DNA from: Alteromonas sp. 5E99-2
GTDB taxonomy: Bacteria > Pseudomonadota > Gammaproteobacteria > Enterobacterales > Alteromonadaceae
Length of the DNA stretch: 64,000 nucleotides
Direction: 5' to 3'
Assembly: GCF_017368475.1 (NCBI RefSeq)
Contig: NZ_JAFNJE010000015.1
Location: 1-64,000 of the forward strand
Shown: positions 19,714 through 29,139 of the stretch, in pieces
Layout: the number at the start of each line of letters is the position of its first letter
Position numbering within the stretch: the stretch's first letter is position 1
Position numbers and translations under genes: made by a program
The notes under the pieces: generated by a model
Told to the model about the DNA's origin: nothing
Databases searched by the model: none
Seen by the model: only the letters and a program-made list of their open reading frames with translations

Positions 19714-20708
19714 TTAATCGTCAACACCAACATCAGCGGGGCGTAGCACTTATTATTGTGTTATTGATTGTTGCACTCGTGGTGGTGCTTGGCACGGAAA
19801 TGGGTGGCCGTTTACAACTTAATATTCAGCGTATCCAAAATATTAAAGATAACAACCAAGCACAGTGGTACGCCTACAGTGCCGAAGCGTTTGCCGAAAA
19901 ATCAATTAAGTTAATTTATGAACAATCAGCTGAGAAAATTCACGCAGGTCAGCCTTGGGCGGAGGAAGTGATTTTTCCGCTAGATGGCGGTGGTTTACAG
20001 GCGCAACTCGTTGATATGCAAAGCTGCTTTAATCTCAATGCATTAGCTGAAGCAACTAGCGATCAACTTCAAGAACAATCTGTCACACCACAAATGGAAG
20101 CGTTTCAGCGTTTGTTAGCGAGTATAGAAAGAGAAGAGCCCATAGAAAGCTTTACCATAGACACAGTTAGAGATTCACTGGCGGATTGGTTGGATACCGA
20201 TGATAGAACGCGAGATTTTGGTGCTGAAGACCCAGAATATGAGAGCCGCCAAGTACCTTACCTTGCCGCAAATGGGCTTATGGTTAGCCAAACCGAGTTC
20301 AGATTAATTAACGGCGTCAGCAGTGATTGGATTAACGACGTCTGGCCTTTTGTATGTGTGATCCCGAATTCATCTGAATTGAAAATTAACGTCAATACAC
20401 TAACGCCAGAACAAGCTCCTGTACTTGCGGGATTGGCGGGGATTTCCTTGTCTGAAGCCAACGAACTTATAGGCCGCCGTCCTGGTGATGGCTGGGAAGA
20501 TATAGAAGATTTTTTGGGTGAAAGTGTTTTTCAAACCACCCCTTTAAACGATGAACAGCGAGCTTGGTTCGACATTACAACAACGTATTTTATTTTACAC
20601 ACAAAGGCCCGTTATAATAACGCGTCGTTTTCGATGTCATCGCTTTTTCAATCGACAAGCGCAACGTCTGTGTCCGTCATAAGACGGGAATTTGGAGGAA
20701 TTGAATAA
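19710..20708 (+). CDS. gspK: minor pseudopilin GspK
   Basis: 332 aa atypical large pseudopilin capping the pseudopilus tip. The leader is QRGVALIIVLLIVALVVVLG, lacking the usual Glu at position +5 as is normal for GspK. Downstream are AEAFAEKSIKLIYEQ, the conserved SCFNLNAL segment and DWLDTDD (metal and tip domain), and INVNTLTPEQAPVLAGL near the C-terminal half. Confidence 0.95.
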   Translation: MINRQHQHQRGVALIIVLLIVALVVVLGTEMGGRLQLNIQRIQNIKDNNQAQWYAYSAEAFAEKSIKLIYEQSAEKIHAGQPWAEEVIFPLDGGGLQAQLVDMQSCFNLNALAEATSDQLQEQSVTPQMEAFQRLLASIEREEPIESFTIDTVRDSLADWLDTDDRTRDFGAEDPEYESRQVPYLAANGLMVSQTEFRLINGVSSDWINDVWPFVCVIPNSSELKINVNTLTPEQAPVLAGLAGISLSEANELIGRRPGDGWEDIEDFLGESVFQTTPLNDEQRAWFDITTTYFILHTKARYNNASFSMSSLFQSTSATSVSVIRREFGGIE

Positions 20709-21908
20709 GTGGAACAGCTCATTGTAAGGCTGGGATCGGAACCAGAGTCTAATGTTTCTTGGTTAGTGTGGTCGACATCGGAATCTGAAGTCATTGCTTC
20801 TGGTGTGTTACCAAATGCTGCTGCTTTAAATAGTTTAACTGAACGTGCAGGGCACCGTCCTGTTATTGCGTTAGCCCCTTCCAGCGATATTGTCCTTAAG
20901 TGGGTCGACTTACCTCCTCGAGCGGGGCGTAAAATCCTATCGGCTATTCCATTTATGCTTGAAGACGATTTGAGCGAAGATATTTCCGATTTGTTTTTTG
21001 CCTATGGCCCTAAACAAGGCGATAGACAAGCTGTGGCCGTGGTGCGTCATTCGCAAATGGAATTGTGGCAATCTCAGCTTAAAAGTGCGGGTTTGGCTTG
21101 TGACAAAATACTTCCAGATGTGTTGTCCGTGCCACTAAATTCTGACGGCATGTCGGTGTTAACCTTGGGCGATCACCTTCTAGTCAGAGAAGATGAATGG
21201 AAAGGGTTACAGGGGGAAGAAGCGTGGATAACACCTGCTTTAGCGCATTTAACCAAAAGCCAACCAGAGCCTGTAAGTATTCACAATTACAGCGACCTAG
21301 ATTTAGGACTTATCCCAAATGCCCACATAGATCCCAAAAACATTGAATTGCCTATGGCTGTTTTAGCGAAAGAGGCGCTGATAGCTAAGTTCAACTTGTT
21401 TCAAGGTGATTATAAAGTTCGTAAACAAACCAATACGGTGTGGAAGCAATGGCGCGTTGCAGCAGTGCTAGCCAGTGTTGCTTTGCTTGTAACCTTGGTC
21501 GACAAAGCGGTTACGCTAAGAACACTCAGTGCGGATAACAATAGAATAAAAGCTGAAATTCAACAACAGGTATCATCTTCATTCCCTAGAGCTCGAGGCT
21601 CTCGTGACGTAAGGCGTAAAATTACTCAGGAGCTAGCCAATTTACAACAAGGGGGCGGTAGCGCCAGTATGTTGAGTATGTTGTCAAACCTAGCTCCTGC
21701 TTTTTCAGGCTCGGATGTGAAACCTCAAAGCCTTCGTTTTGACAGTGCAAGAAATGAGATCCGCGTACAAGCCGTTGCGAGTAACTTTGAATCCCTTGAA
21801 AAATTTAAACGAGACGTTGAAGCAGCAGGCTTTGTGGTTGACCAAGGTGCAATTAATAAGCGAGACGAAGGCGTAGTGGGAAGCTTAGTGATTAGGAGTG
21901 GTGTATGA
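20709..21908 (+). CDS. gspL: type II secretion assembly protein GspL
   Basis: 399 aa bitopic inner-membrane protein recruiting GspE. It has an actin-like cytoplasmic domain (about 1-235, including ALAPSSDIVLKWVDLPPRAG), one TM near 248-266 (WRVAAVLASVALLVTLVD), and a periplasmic ferredoxin-like end. The start is GTG, immediately after the gspK stop and with GGAGG upstream. Overlaps gspM by 4 bases. Confidence 0.93.
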   Translation: MEQLIVRLGSEPESNVSWLVWSTSESEVIASGVLPNAAALNSLTERAGHRPVIALAPSSDIVLKWVDLPPRAGRKILSAIPFMLEDDLSEDISDLFFAYGPKQGDRQAVAVVRHSQMELWQSQLKSAGLACDKILPDVLSVPLNSDGMSVLTLGDHLLVREDEWKGLQGEEAWITPALAHLTKSQPEPVSIHNYSDLDLGLIPNAHIDPKNIELPMAVLAKEALIAKFNLFQGDYKVRKQTNTVWKQWRVAAVLASVALLVTLVDKAVTLRTLSADNNRIKAEIQQQVSSSFPRARGSRDVRRKITQELANLQQGGGSASMLSMLSNLAPAFSGSDVKPQSLRFDSARNEIRVQAVASNFESLEKFKRDVEAAGFVVDQGAINKRDEGVVGSLVIRSGV

Positions 21909-22384
21909 ACGAATTACAAGAAAAGTTCAAAGCGCTGACAGAGAGAGAGCAACTACTGGTACTAATATCTGCCGTCGTTGTCGTCGTTGGTTTGTTTTAC
22001 TTTGTTGTGTGGCAGCCCCTTCAAATCGGTATTGCAAAACAAACCGCAAGCTTAGAAAAGCAATCAGAGATGTTAGATTGGGTTCAGTCACAAGCTGTAA
22101 AGGCTAACCAGTTACGCAGCCTATCTGGGAAAAAGTCGAGTTTTAACGGTTCACTTCCTCAAGCGGTAAATGCCACCTCTGCTAGGCATCAAATTGCGAT
22201 AAGTCGTATGCAACCGCAAAGTGAGGAATTACAAGTTTGGGTTGATGAAGCCGAATTTAATAAAGTTCTCGCGTGGTTACAGTCATTAGAAAAAATGGGC
22301 ATATTGATTAAACAAGTAGATATTTCAGAGTCGAATACACCAGGTATAATTCGCATACGCCGATTACAATTAGGAAAAGTATGA
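21905..22384 (+). CDS. gspM: type II secretion protein GspM
   Basis: 159 aa small bitopic membrane protein that stabilises GspL. The cytoplasmic N-terminus (ELQEKFKALTEREQLLVLIS) leads into a TM at about 17-37 (VLISAVVVVVGLFYFVVW), then a periplasmic ferredoxin-like domain. ATGA overlap with gspL before it and with gspN after it. Confidence 0.92.
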   Translation: MNELQEKFKALTEREQLLVLISAVVVVVGLFYFVVWQPLQIGIAKQTASLEKQSEMLDWVQSQAVKANQLRSLSGKKSSFNGSLPQAVNATSARHQIAISRMQPQSEELQVWVDEAEFNKVLAWLQSLEKMGILIKQVDISESNTPGIIRIRRLQLGKV

Positions 22385-23136
22385 AAAAAATAGCATTTTG
22401 GAGCATAGGGACTGTTTTCGCTCTTATTGTATTTTTACTCGCTAAATTACCTGCAGCTCATGTGGTTTATCGGTTGCCTTTGCAAAACAATATACTAGTG
22501 GGGAAGGTGTCGGGATCTATATGGAATGGTAAAATAGACAGGGTCTCCGTGAATGGTTTTGTTGTTGATAAGGTCAATTGGGAGTTGAGCGCATTTCCCT
22601 TACTGATAGGAAAGCTGTCGTTAAATGTGAAAGGCGGTAATATTCGAGACGCAAACGCAATCGCCGTTAGTGGGCCCATTTCTACTTCATTATTCAACCT
22701 TGCTCATGTAGAAGCCCAAAACTTGTCGTTGTATTTACCTAGTGAAAGGTTGATAGCTAAGGCCAAGCTCCCTATTAAACTGAGCATGGGAGGGCGCTTT
22801 AAGTTACGTTTTAAAGACTTGGAATATGGACCTAACTGCGAAGCTCTAGAAGGTACTGCAGAGTGGTTGAATGCGAATGTGGCGCTTCCCAGTGGAACAA
22901 CAACCTTAGGTAATTTTGCGGCTGACCTTGCGTGTAAAGACGATGGAGTCGTAATGAGCTTAGCCGAGCCAAATACCCTAGGGTTATCTTTTGAGTCTGA
23001 ATTTTCATCTGACTTTAAGAAATTTAATGTCTCAGGCAAATTTAAACCTGATCTCAACCTACCAGCAGAAATACATCAAGCAGGAAACTTTTTTGGTGAG
23101 CCTGAAAGGGATGGCTATACCCGCTTCGAATTATAA
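22381..23136 (+). CDS. gspN: type II secretion protein GspN
   Basis: 251 aa. An N-terminal membrane anchor (about 1-22) precedes a beta-rich periplasmic body typical of GspN (VGKVSGSIWNGKIDRVSVNG, then INWELS-like strands). GspN is dispensable in some T2SSs and absent from many. Last gene of the operon; its 3' end overlaps the convergent TPR lipoprotein gene by 6 bases. No hairpin terminator is visible there. Confidence 0.9.
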   Translation: MKKIAFWSIGTVFALIVFLLAKLPAAHVVYRLPLQNNILVGKVSGSIWNGKIDRVSVNGFVVDKVNWELSAFPLLIGKLSLNVKGGNIRDANAIAVSGPISTSLFNLAHVEAQNLSLYLPSERLIAKAKLPIKLSMGGRFKLRFKDLEYGPNCEALEGTAEWLNANVALPSGTTTLGNFAADLACKDDGVVMSLAEPNTLGLSFESEFSSDFKKFNVSGKFKPDLNLPAEIHQAGNFFGEPERDGYTRFEL

Positions 23137-24318
23137 ATTAGAGCCATTATGAACACGGTTACTAGAAAATAAATCTAGTTTACCTTGATATAGATTCTGG
23201 TCTTGGCGATTGGTTGATTTGCGTTTTGCTTCGCGAAAATAACGCTGACTTCTGTTGATATCGCCAAGCACATAATAGACTTTCGCTAAACCAAAATAGA
23301 TTTCGTGCTTACTTTTGTCTAACCGCAGTGCGTCTCTATAGTGAGAAAGCGCTTGTTCATATTCTTCATTTTCGAAGTCTTGCTCACCGCGTATAAAGTG
23401 ATAATAAGGGTTGTCTTCTAAATTGCGGTCGACCTGTGCCAAAAGTCGGTTAGCATCTTCAATTCGGCCTGTTCTGCGGTAAAGGTGGGCGAGGTTTTCA
23501 ATTGCTGAAGGGTTATTTTTTTCAATAGAAAGGGCGTTTTTATAGACTTTTTCAGCTTCATTTAACATACCACTGTGTCGATATAACAAACCTAAATTGA
23601 CCCAGGCAGAGGCGTGATCTGCGTCTAAGACCAGTGATTGGCGCAAGTAAGCATAAGAGGTGACATAATCTTTAACTAGCAGTGCATCGACTGCTCTATT
23701 GTTGTAAAACATACTCATTACTTCAGCCACATCTACAGCGCGCTTTTTGAATTTGTTGCGCCTAGTTTGTGGGTCGAAATCTACTTCTAACGTGTTATTA
23801 ATTAAATTTACTTTTCCCAAATCTCGTGGGGGAGAGATGTTTACATTAATATGCCCATTCAATACGCTGTAGCCTTCCCGTCGCGTCCAATACTCTGGAA
23901 TTTCTATGTCTTGAAATTCAGCATGAAAGCCGGCATAGGACGCCATCGAATAGGTCATAATTGACATTGAAAGGCAATTTGCGGCGCGATTCTTAAAGGT
24001 TTCATCGGCAACGGTATTCGCGCCAGAAATATATAATAAATCGAGTCTTGAGTGGTCAAATATGGCTGATACCAGAGAGCGCATTTGCTCTATTGGCGTA
24101 TCTATTCGGTGAATGGAGCCATCAACGTAAGCTTTTGCTTCATCGCTAAGAGTGAATATTTCTTCTTTTGTTTCGATGTGAATATATTCATAGTCGGGGA
24201 AGGCAGTGTCGTGGAGTAAATTTGTTTCGAGACTTGGGTTGCTTCGGTCCAAACCTCCCGCACAAGCTGTAAGCAAAAATGCCAATAAAACCCCATAAAA
24301 TGAAATTTGATAACGCAT
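23131..24318 (-). CDS. TPR lipoprotein with transglutaminase-like N-terminal domain
   Basis: 395 aa. The signal peptide ends in a lipobox LLTAC (C19), so it is probably a lipoprotein. Residues about 85-165 look like a transglutaminase/protease-type fold: RAANCLSMSIMTYSMASYAG supplies a Cys and GHINVNI a His. Four to five TPRs follow (about 205-375), for example ASAWVNLGLLYRHSGMLNEA and YYHFIRGEQDFENEEYEQAL. The substrate is unknown; such proteins may scaffold or process envelope partners. Convergent with gspN. Confidence 0.75.
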   Translation of the reverse strand: MRYQISFYGVLLAFLLTACAGGLDRSNPSLETNLLHDTAFPDYEYIHIETKEEIFTLSDEAKAYVDGSIHRIDTPIEQMRSLVSAIFDHSRLDLLYISGANTVADETFKNRAANCLSMSIMTYSMASYAGFHAEFQDIEIPEYWTRREGYSVLNGHINVNISPPRDLGKVNLINNTLEVDFDPQTRRNKFKKRAVDVAEVMSMFYNNRAVDALLVKDYVTSYAYLRQSLVLDADHASAWVNLGLLYRHSGMLNEAEKVYKNALSIEKNNPSAIENLAHLYRRTGRIEDANRLLAQVDRNLEDNPYYHFIRGEQDFENEEYEQALSHYRDALRLDKSKHEIYFGLAKVYYVLGDINRSQRYFREAKRKSTNRQDQNLYQGKLDLFSSNRVHNGSNL

Positions 24319-24414
24319 ACATCACTCGCCTACTTGTACGAAAGCCACGCTCTAGTTTAGTGTAAACGAGAGCGTATTTACAAGTATTTAACAAAAGTGG
24401 GCAAGCAAAAGCGA

Positions 24415-26115
24415 TTATTTCCAGTTTTTGTTTTTACTCGTACGGCCTATGCCTGGATTAAATGCATTGGTTGGGTCTAGCTTTTTGTAGAAGTTCTGTA
24501 AGGTTTCTTTTGCCGCGTACTCGTGGCCTACGTTGTGTTCTGCAGGATATTCAGCACTGCGGGCGTCGAAGGTATCTAAGATACGCTGCTTGAGTGCTTT
24601 CCCGTCGGTGCCTTTTTTCAATACATAGTTTTGGTGCATTACGTGGCAGAACAAATGGCCATAGTAGAACTTGTCTTCAATTTGCGATTCAATATCTGCC
24701 GGTAGTGTTTCAAACCAATCTGCATCGTTGCGACGAAGGGCTACATCTATGGTCATCATTCCGCCGACTTCATCGCCACGCATAGCGTGATAACGACCAA
24801 TTGCCCCCCCTGCAGCAAAGCGGTGAAGAATGGCTTTATCACCTTCTTGCTTGGTACATTCGAAATAATCACCTTCGTTGTTTTTAAAGAAGTTCTCTAA
24901 GTACTCTTTGGCTTCGTCTACCCCGTGCCCGCTCATTTCCAGTATCCAGTGGTGAGCATATTTATCGCGGAAATTTTCCATTCGAGCTGGCAGGTGATTA
25001 GGCCACAAATAACTAGACCACTGCATAATGCGGTCAGCCATTTTTGATGGCAAAAACGAAAAGTTACCGGCAATACGGTCGACAACCCGTTTTAAACCAA
25101 ATAATTTCGGTATGTATTTCGAGCCTAACTTTTCGATAACCACAAAGGTATCTTTTCCGTATTTTTTACTGACATCGTAGCAATCGCGATGTAAATATTC
25201 GCCAGACACCGGAAGAGATTTGAAGGTGGAAAGGACATCTCTGCGAATTTGTGTAAAAACCTTAGCGTCGTTTGAGCCGACGTAGAATACTTGCTGCTTA
25301 TCAGGGATTGGGTAGGTATCTAAGCGCACTGCAAATACTGCGAGCTTTCCGGCACACCCTGATGACTCGTGTAAACGACGACCGTCGTTATTAAAGCGGG
25401 CCGGCGTGTCAGCGTCGATGTCGCGAACGCGAGCGTGGTATTCGTTGTCTGACGCGCGTTTTTCACTGCGCTGAATGTCTTCTGGAGTATAGCGTTTTTC
25501 TTGTAAATTGGTCAGGATTTCTTCTGGCGTATTACCCAGTTCAATATCCAAGTTATTCACTAAGCTTAGTTGACCATCATCATTAATTTGCGCGTAAAGC
25601 GATAGTTCAGTGTACGCTGGCCCACGCTGTACAAGAGCACCACCAGAGTTGTTACAAATACCGCCAACAATAGATGCGCCGATGCATGATGAGCCAATAA
25701 CGGAATGTGGTTCACGGCCATACGGAGCAAGAGTGTCTTCTAAACCGAACAAGGTACTGCCGGGTAAACCGATAATCTGCTTGGCGTCATCGATAATTTG
25801 AATTTCACTGATCAGCATTGTATTGATAATGACAATGGGGCGGTCATAGTCGTTACCGTCAGGGGTTGAGCCTCCGGTAAGTCCTGTGTTTGCAGCTTGC
25901 ATGATGACAATAACGCCTGCGTCTACACAAGCCTCAAGACTATGCCAAATTTGTAACAAGGTTTTAGGTTTAAGAACAGCAATTGCTTCGCCAGAACCGA
26001 ATCGAAAGCCTTTACAGTACGGCTGCATTTTGGATTCGTCAGTGATGGTTTGAGATGGGCCTACAATAGCCCTAAGTGCATCTATGAAGTCGTGGGAAGC
26101 AGGTTGTGCAGACAT
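24415..26115 (-). CDS. dld: quinone-dependent D-lactate dehydrogenase
   Basis: 566 aa FAD enzyme oxidising D-lactate to pyruvate at the inner membrane and feeding electrons to quinone. It matches the E. coli Dld type (571 aa). The FAD PCMH domain has QAANTGLTGGSTPDG and GSSCIGASIVGGICNNSGG. The membrane-binding domain lies near 330-430 (KLGSKYIPKLFGLKRVVDRI). The C-terminal part has RFAAGGAIGRYHAMRGDEVG, EHNVGHEYAAKETLQNFYK and DPTNAFNPGIG. Stands alone between the TPR gene and yjjX. Confidence 0.95.
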   Translation of the reverse strand: MSAQPASHDFIDALRAIVGPSQTITDESKMQPYCKGFRFGSGEAIAVLKPKTLLQIWHSLEACVDAGVIVIMQAANTGLTGGSTPDGNDYDRPIVIINTMLISEIQIIDDAKQIIGLPGSTLFGLEDTLAPYGREPHSVIGSSCIGASIVGGICNNSGGALVQRGPAYTELSLYAQINDDGQLSLVNNLDIELGNTPEEILTNLQEKRYTPEDIQRSEKRASDNEYHARVRDIDADTPARFNNDGRRLHESSGCAGKLAVFAVRLDTYPIPDKQQVFYVGSNDAKVFTQIRRDVLSTFKSLPVSGEYLHRDCYDVSKKYGKDTFVVIEKLGSKYIPKLFGLKRVVDRIAGNFSFLPSKMADRIMQWSSYLWPNHLPARMENFRDKYAHHWILEMSGHGVDEAKEYLENFFKNNEGDYFECTKQEGDKAILHRFAAGGAIGRYHAMRGDEVGGMMTIDVALRRNDADWFETLPADIESQIEDKFYYGHLFCHVMHQNYVLKKGTDGKALKQRILDTFDARSAEYPAEHNVGHEYAAKETLQNFYKKLDPTNAFNPGIGRTSKNKNWK

Positions 26116-26195
26116 AAAGAATAAACCTTGTTTTTATCAGCTAAAATCAAATGTTACATTATAACATAGTTGGGTGGTGCGAATAAAGCGAACTG

Positions 26196-26729
26196 CTAGT
26201 TGTAAAGCAGTTTATGGCGAAAGCGAGACAGGGCTAAAATGAGCCCATCTTCGTAAACACTTTGTCGTGTGGCTAAATGATTGGTAAGTAAACCAATGGC
26301 TCCGCCTTTTTGTTTTATATTGTCAGTATTAAAGGCTTCATCCATAACCGGGCCTAATTCTTGACCTTGGGTTAATTTTTCATAAAAAATGTGAGGAAGT
26401 GGCAAGTTTGCACTGCGCCCTACACTGCGATAGCCGTTGTGATCAATGACAAAATAGGCGAACGCGGCGGGCCCATCAATAAAGAGGTCCACTCCCCCTT
26501 CAATGGCAATACACCAATCAGTGGAGTGTATTGTGTCTATTTCTCGTAATCGTTCAACGCGGTTGAGTGCGCCTAGCCGTGTTTCCGCTTCTGTCATTGG
26601 TTGATCTGCAACCCCAGATGGAACGGTTACGCCTGTTGCTTCTATTGCGTCTAGACCTTCAATAGTGCGCAGAGCCTTGACTGATGCATTAATCTTTACA
26701 GGATTGAGAGAGCCAACGTATAAGGCCAT
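26196..26729 (-). CDS. yjjX: non-canonical purine NTP phosphatase (inosine/xanthosine triphosphatase)
   Basis: 177 aa house-cleaning enzyme of the YjjX family, hydrolysing ITP and XTP. Motifs: VGSLNPVKINA near the N-terminus, SGVADQPMTEAETRLGALNR, AIEGGVD and KQKGGAIGLLTN. Full length for the family. The ATG overlaps the yrfG stop by one base, so the two are co-transcribed. Confidence 0.93.
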   Translation of the reverse strand: MALYVGSLNPVKINASVKALRTIEGLDAIEATGVTVPSGVADQPMTEAETRLGALNRVERLREIDTIHSTDWCIAIEGGVDLFIDGPAAFAYFVIDHNGYRSVGRSANLPLPHIFYEKLTQGQELGPVMDEAFNTDNIKQKGGAIGLLTNHLATRQSVYEDGLILALSRFRHKLLYN

Positions 26730-27460
26730 TATTGTTTACCTTTTTGAACCGGTGTTGCGAGTATTTCGTTAGTAAAATCGCGATAGTCAGCTGTCGCAGG
26801 GAAGTCAGTTATAGTTCTGTCTTCTTTTTGGCTATCAGGGTTAATTATACTGAGTAAATGCTTTATGCCAAAGGTTTGTGCCGCGTTGAGAATAGGTAAA
26901 TTATCATCGACGAATAGGGTTCTACTAGGGTTAAAAGACACTCGCTGGTGAAGCTGTTGCCACAAAGATTGATATTCCTTCGGTACACCAAACTCATGAG
27001 TGGATATCATTTGGCTGATGTGGTTACCTAATTCAGTGTTTTCTAGTTTTAACGCTAGCGCCTCTGGGTGAGCATTGGTAACAAGTACAACCTCTCTACC
27101 CGACACATTTAATGCATCTAAAAAGGGAATGGTATCGTCACGCATTCTAATTAAATGCTGATCCTCCCGCTTGGCAGCCATGATGTCTATATCTAATTGT
27201 TCCGCCCAGTAATCTAGGCAATACCAATCTATTGTACCCATCACTTTTTCGTAGCGAGCGAATAAGGCGGCTTTGCTTTGAGCTAGCGTTTGTCCCGAAC
27301 GAGCGGCGAGCTTTTCAGGCAAGGTGTTCATCCAGAACACGTTGTCGTAGTGCAAATCTAATAAGGTGCCATCCATATCAAGCAAAACTGTGTCTATCTC
27401 GTTCCAAGGTAGAAAGGACAAGCGAACTCTCCAAAAATCTAGTAAGCTTTCATAAAGCAT
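26729..27460 (-). CDS. yrfG: GMP/IMP nucleotidase YrfG (HAD family)
   Basis: 243 aa HAD-superfamily 5'-nucleotidase. HAD motif I is LLDMDGTLLDLHYDN, motif II VLVTNAHPEALALKLE, motif III PKEYQSLWQQL and motif IV TLFVDDNLPIL. The NWYC-like DWYCLDYWAEQL segment is typical of YrfG. A TTG start at 27475 is possible, but ATG 27460 is preferred. The gene is divergent from nudE with only about 29 bases between starts. Confidence 0.92.
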   Translation of the reverse strand: MLYESLLDFWRVRLSFLPWNEIDTVLLDMDGTLLDLHYDNVFWMNTLPEKLAARSGQTLAQSKAALFARYEKVMGTIDWYCLDYWAEQLDIDIMAAKREDQHLIRMRDDTIPFLDALNVSGREVVLVTNAHPEALALKLENTELGNHISQMISTHEFGVPKEYQSLWQQLHQRVSFNPSRTLFVDDNLPILNAAQTFGIKHLLSIINPDSQKEDRTITDFPATADYRDFTNEILATPVQKGKQ

Positions 27461-27489
27461 TGAATGAAAGCGCAAGTGTACGCAAGGCT

Positions 27490-28053
27490 ATGTCAGAAAT
27501 CGACCAAGAAAAAACACTACCCACTATCAACGACAGAAAAATTGTTGCGAAAAGCAAGCTGTTTAATGTCGAGCAAGTCGATCTCACCTTTAGTAATGGC
27601 GCGACCCGAGAGTTCGAACGAATGGCTGGATCTGGCCGAGGTGGAGTTATGGTTGTGCCTCTTACCGACGATGGGAATATGTTACTTATTCGCGAATATG
27701 CCGCGGGTACGCACAGTTATCAGCTGGGATTTCCTAAAGGGTTAATCGACCCAGGAGAGTCGCCAGAACAAGCAGGTAACAGAGAGCTCAAAGAAGAAGT
27801 GGGTTTCGGCGCAAATACCCTACATTACCTTCACAAAGTGAGTACAGCGCCGACGTTTTTTGATGCCCATATGCACATTCTTATCGGCCAAGACCTTTAC
27901 CCGGAAACACTACCTGGTGATGAACCAGAACCTCTTGATGTGTTTAAGTGGCCTCTTAGTCGAGCCAGTGAGTTGTTAGCGAGAGACGATTTTATAGAAG
28001 CACGCTGTATTGTTGCTTTGCTTCTGACCCAAAAATGGATAGAGGAGCAATAA
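27490..28053 (+). CDS. nudE: ADP compounds hydrolase NudE
   Basis: 187 aa Nudix hydrolase acting on ADP-ribose, Ap3A and NADH-type compounds. The Nudix box is GLIDPGESPEQAGNRELKEE followed by VG. STAPTFFDAHMHILIGQDL is the NudE-specific stretch. ATG 27490 aligns with the 186 aa E. coli protein; the longer open frame from 27232 overlaps yrfG and is rejected. Followed by cysQ one base after the stop. Confidence 0.94.
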   Translation: MSEIDQEKTLPTINDRKIVAKSKLFNVEQVDLTFSNGATREFERMAGSGRGGVMVVPLTDDGNMLLIREYAAGTHSYQLGFPKGLIDPGESPEQAGNRELKEEVGFGANTLHYLHKVSTAPTFFDAHMHILIGQDLYPETLPGDEPEPLDVFKWPLSRASELLARDDFIEARCIVALLLTQKWIEEQ

Positions 28054-28054
28054 A

Positions 28055-28897
28055 ATGAATGTTCAACATGATAATGCTCAAAATCAACCCCTTGAAGAGT
28101 TACTCGAATTAGCGAAAAATACCGCTGTTGAAGCTGGTAAAGCCGTCCTTGATATTTACGAAAAAGGTGAATACGACAGCTACGAAAAGGATGATGAATC
28201 TCCTGTTACGTCGGCCGATTACCTGGCGAACGATATTATTGTGAATGCGCTGCAAACCGCGACGCCCGATATTCCAATTATGTCTGAAGAGCGGGAAATA
28301 GAAAGCCTCGAAGAACGCAAGCATTGGCACCGTTACTGGCTTATTGATCCTATTGACGGTACTCAGGAATTCATTGCGCGAAGTGGTGATTTTGCTGTCA
28401 ATATTGCGTTAATCGAAAACAACAAGCCTGTGATTGGCGTTATTTTTTGGCCGCCGGGGCAAACCTTATTTTATGCCTCTAAAGATCAAGGTGCGTTTAA
28501 AGAAAGTGCCCAAGAGCACAAACGCATGGAAGTGCGTCAATTAGACAGTCCGCTAGACAGCGTATTGATGATTGCCATAAGCCGTCGCCAGCCACGTGAA
28601 AAAATCATGTCTCGTATGAGCAGTGAACGCACATACCAAACCCTACCCTTGGGTAGTTGTTCGTTAAAAGCGTGCTTCATTGCTGATGGTCAAGCTGATG
28701 TGTTTATGCGCATGGGTGTTACTGGCGAGTGGGATACAGGTGCATGCCAGTGCATTGTGAGAGAAGCCGGTGGAGACATTCGCGATGTGAACTTTGACCC
28801 GCTTTCCTACAATCAACGAGAAGAAACAACCAATCCCGATTTCGTAGTACTAGGCGACCAGCGCGTACCTTGGGAGTCTATTATTCAGTATTATTAG
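28055..28897 (+). CDS. cysQ: 3'(2'),5'-bisphosphate nucleotidase CysQ
   Basis: 280 aa inositol-monophosphatase-fold phosphatase that removes pAp from sulfate assimilation and lipoprotein/ACP metabolism. Metal-binding motifs are SEERE (Glu cluster), WLIDPIDGTQEF, and GEWDTGACQCIVREAGG near the C-terminus. One base after nudE; the nudE-cysQ pairing is common in gammaproteobacteria. It would recycle pAp if the sulfotransferase at 35844 uses PAPS. Confidence 0.95.
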   Translation: MNVQHDNAQNQPLEELLELAKNTAVEAGKAVLDIYEKGEYDSYEKDDESPVTSADYLANDIIVNALQTATPDIPIMSEEREIESLEERKHWHRYWLIDPIDGTQEFIARSGDFAVNIALIENNKPVIGVIFWPPGQTLFYASKDQGAFKESAQEHKRMEVRQLDSPLDSVLMIAISRRQPREKIMSRMSSERTYQTLPLGSCSLKACFIADGQADVFMRMGVTGEWDTGACQCIVREAGGDIRDVNFDPLSYNQREETTNPDFVVLGDQRVPWESIIQYY

Positions 28898-28921
28898 CAC
28901 TTGGTGTAAATAATACTATTG

Positions 28922-28947
28922 CGCCCTGACAGTCGTTAAGCAGGGCG
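28922..28947. other. CGCCCTG/CAGGGCG hairpin between convergent cysQ and yheU
   Basis: Perfect 7-base arms (28922-28928 and 28941-28947) form a hairpin whose loop and right arm overlap the end of yheU. Neither side has a clear T tail. It may still reduce read-through between the convergent genes. Confidence 0.4.
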
Positions 28948-29139
28948 TATATCTATACTTTCATACTCTTCAGAATACAAAAGTACAGCATCTCCATTTT
29001 TTAGTTGTGCGATGACTGATTCCACTTTTTGCTTTAAGTCGTGATCATAATCACCATAGTCTGTACCTTCTCTTAATACAAAGCTCTCGACTATGTTATT
29101 CAAGGTCTCTGGCGCAATATCTGCTATGGGAATAATCAT
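28936..29139 (-). CDS. yheU: YheU family protein (UPF0270)
   Basis: 67 aa small cytoplasmic protein of the UPF0270/YheU family, function unknown. The N-terminus MIIPIADIAPETLNNIVESF and the central REGTDYGDYD segment are the family signature. ATG overlaps the yheT stop by 4 bases, as in E. coli. Confidence 0.93.
   Translation of the reverse strand: MIIPIADIAPETLNNIVESFVLREGTDYGDYDHDLKQKVESVIAQLKNGDAVLLYSEEYESIDIRPA

Noticed and set aside
27232-27489. Extended N-terminus of NudE from the upstream open frame
   Set aside because: Overlaps yrfG and has no family match; ATG 27490 gives the usual length.
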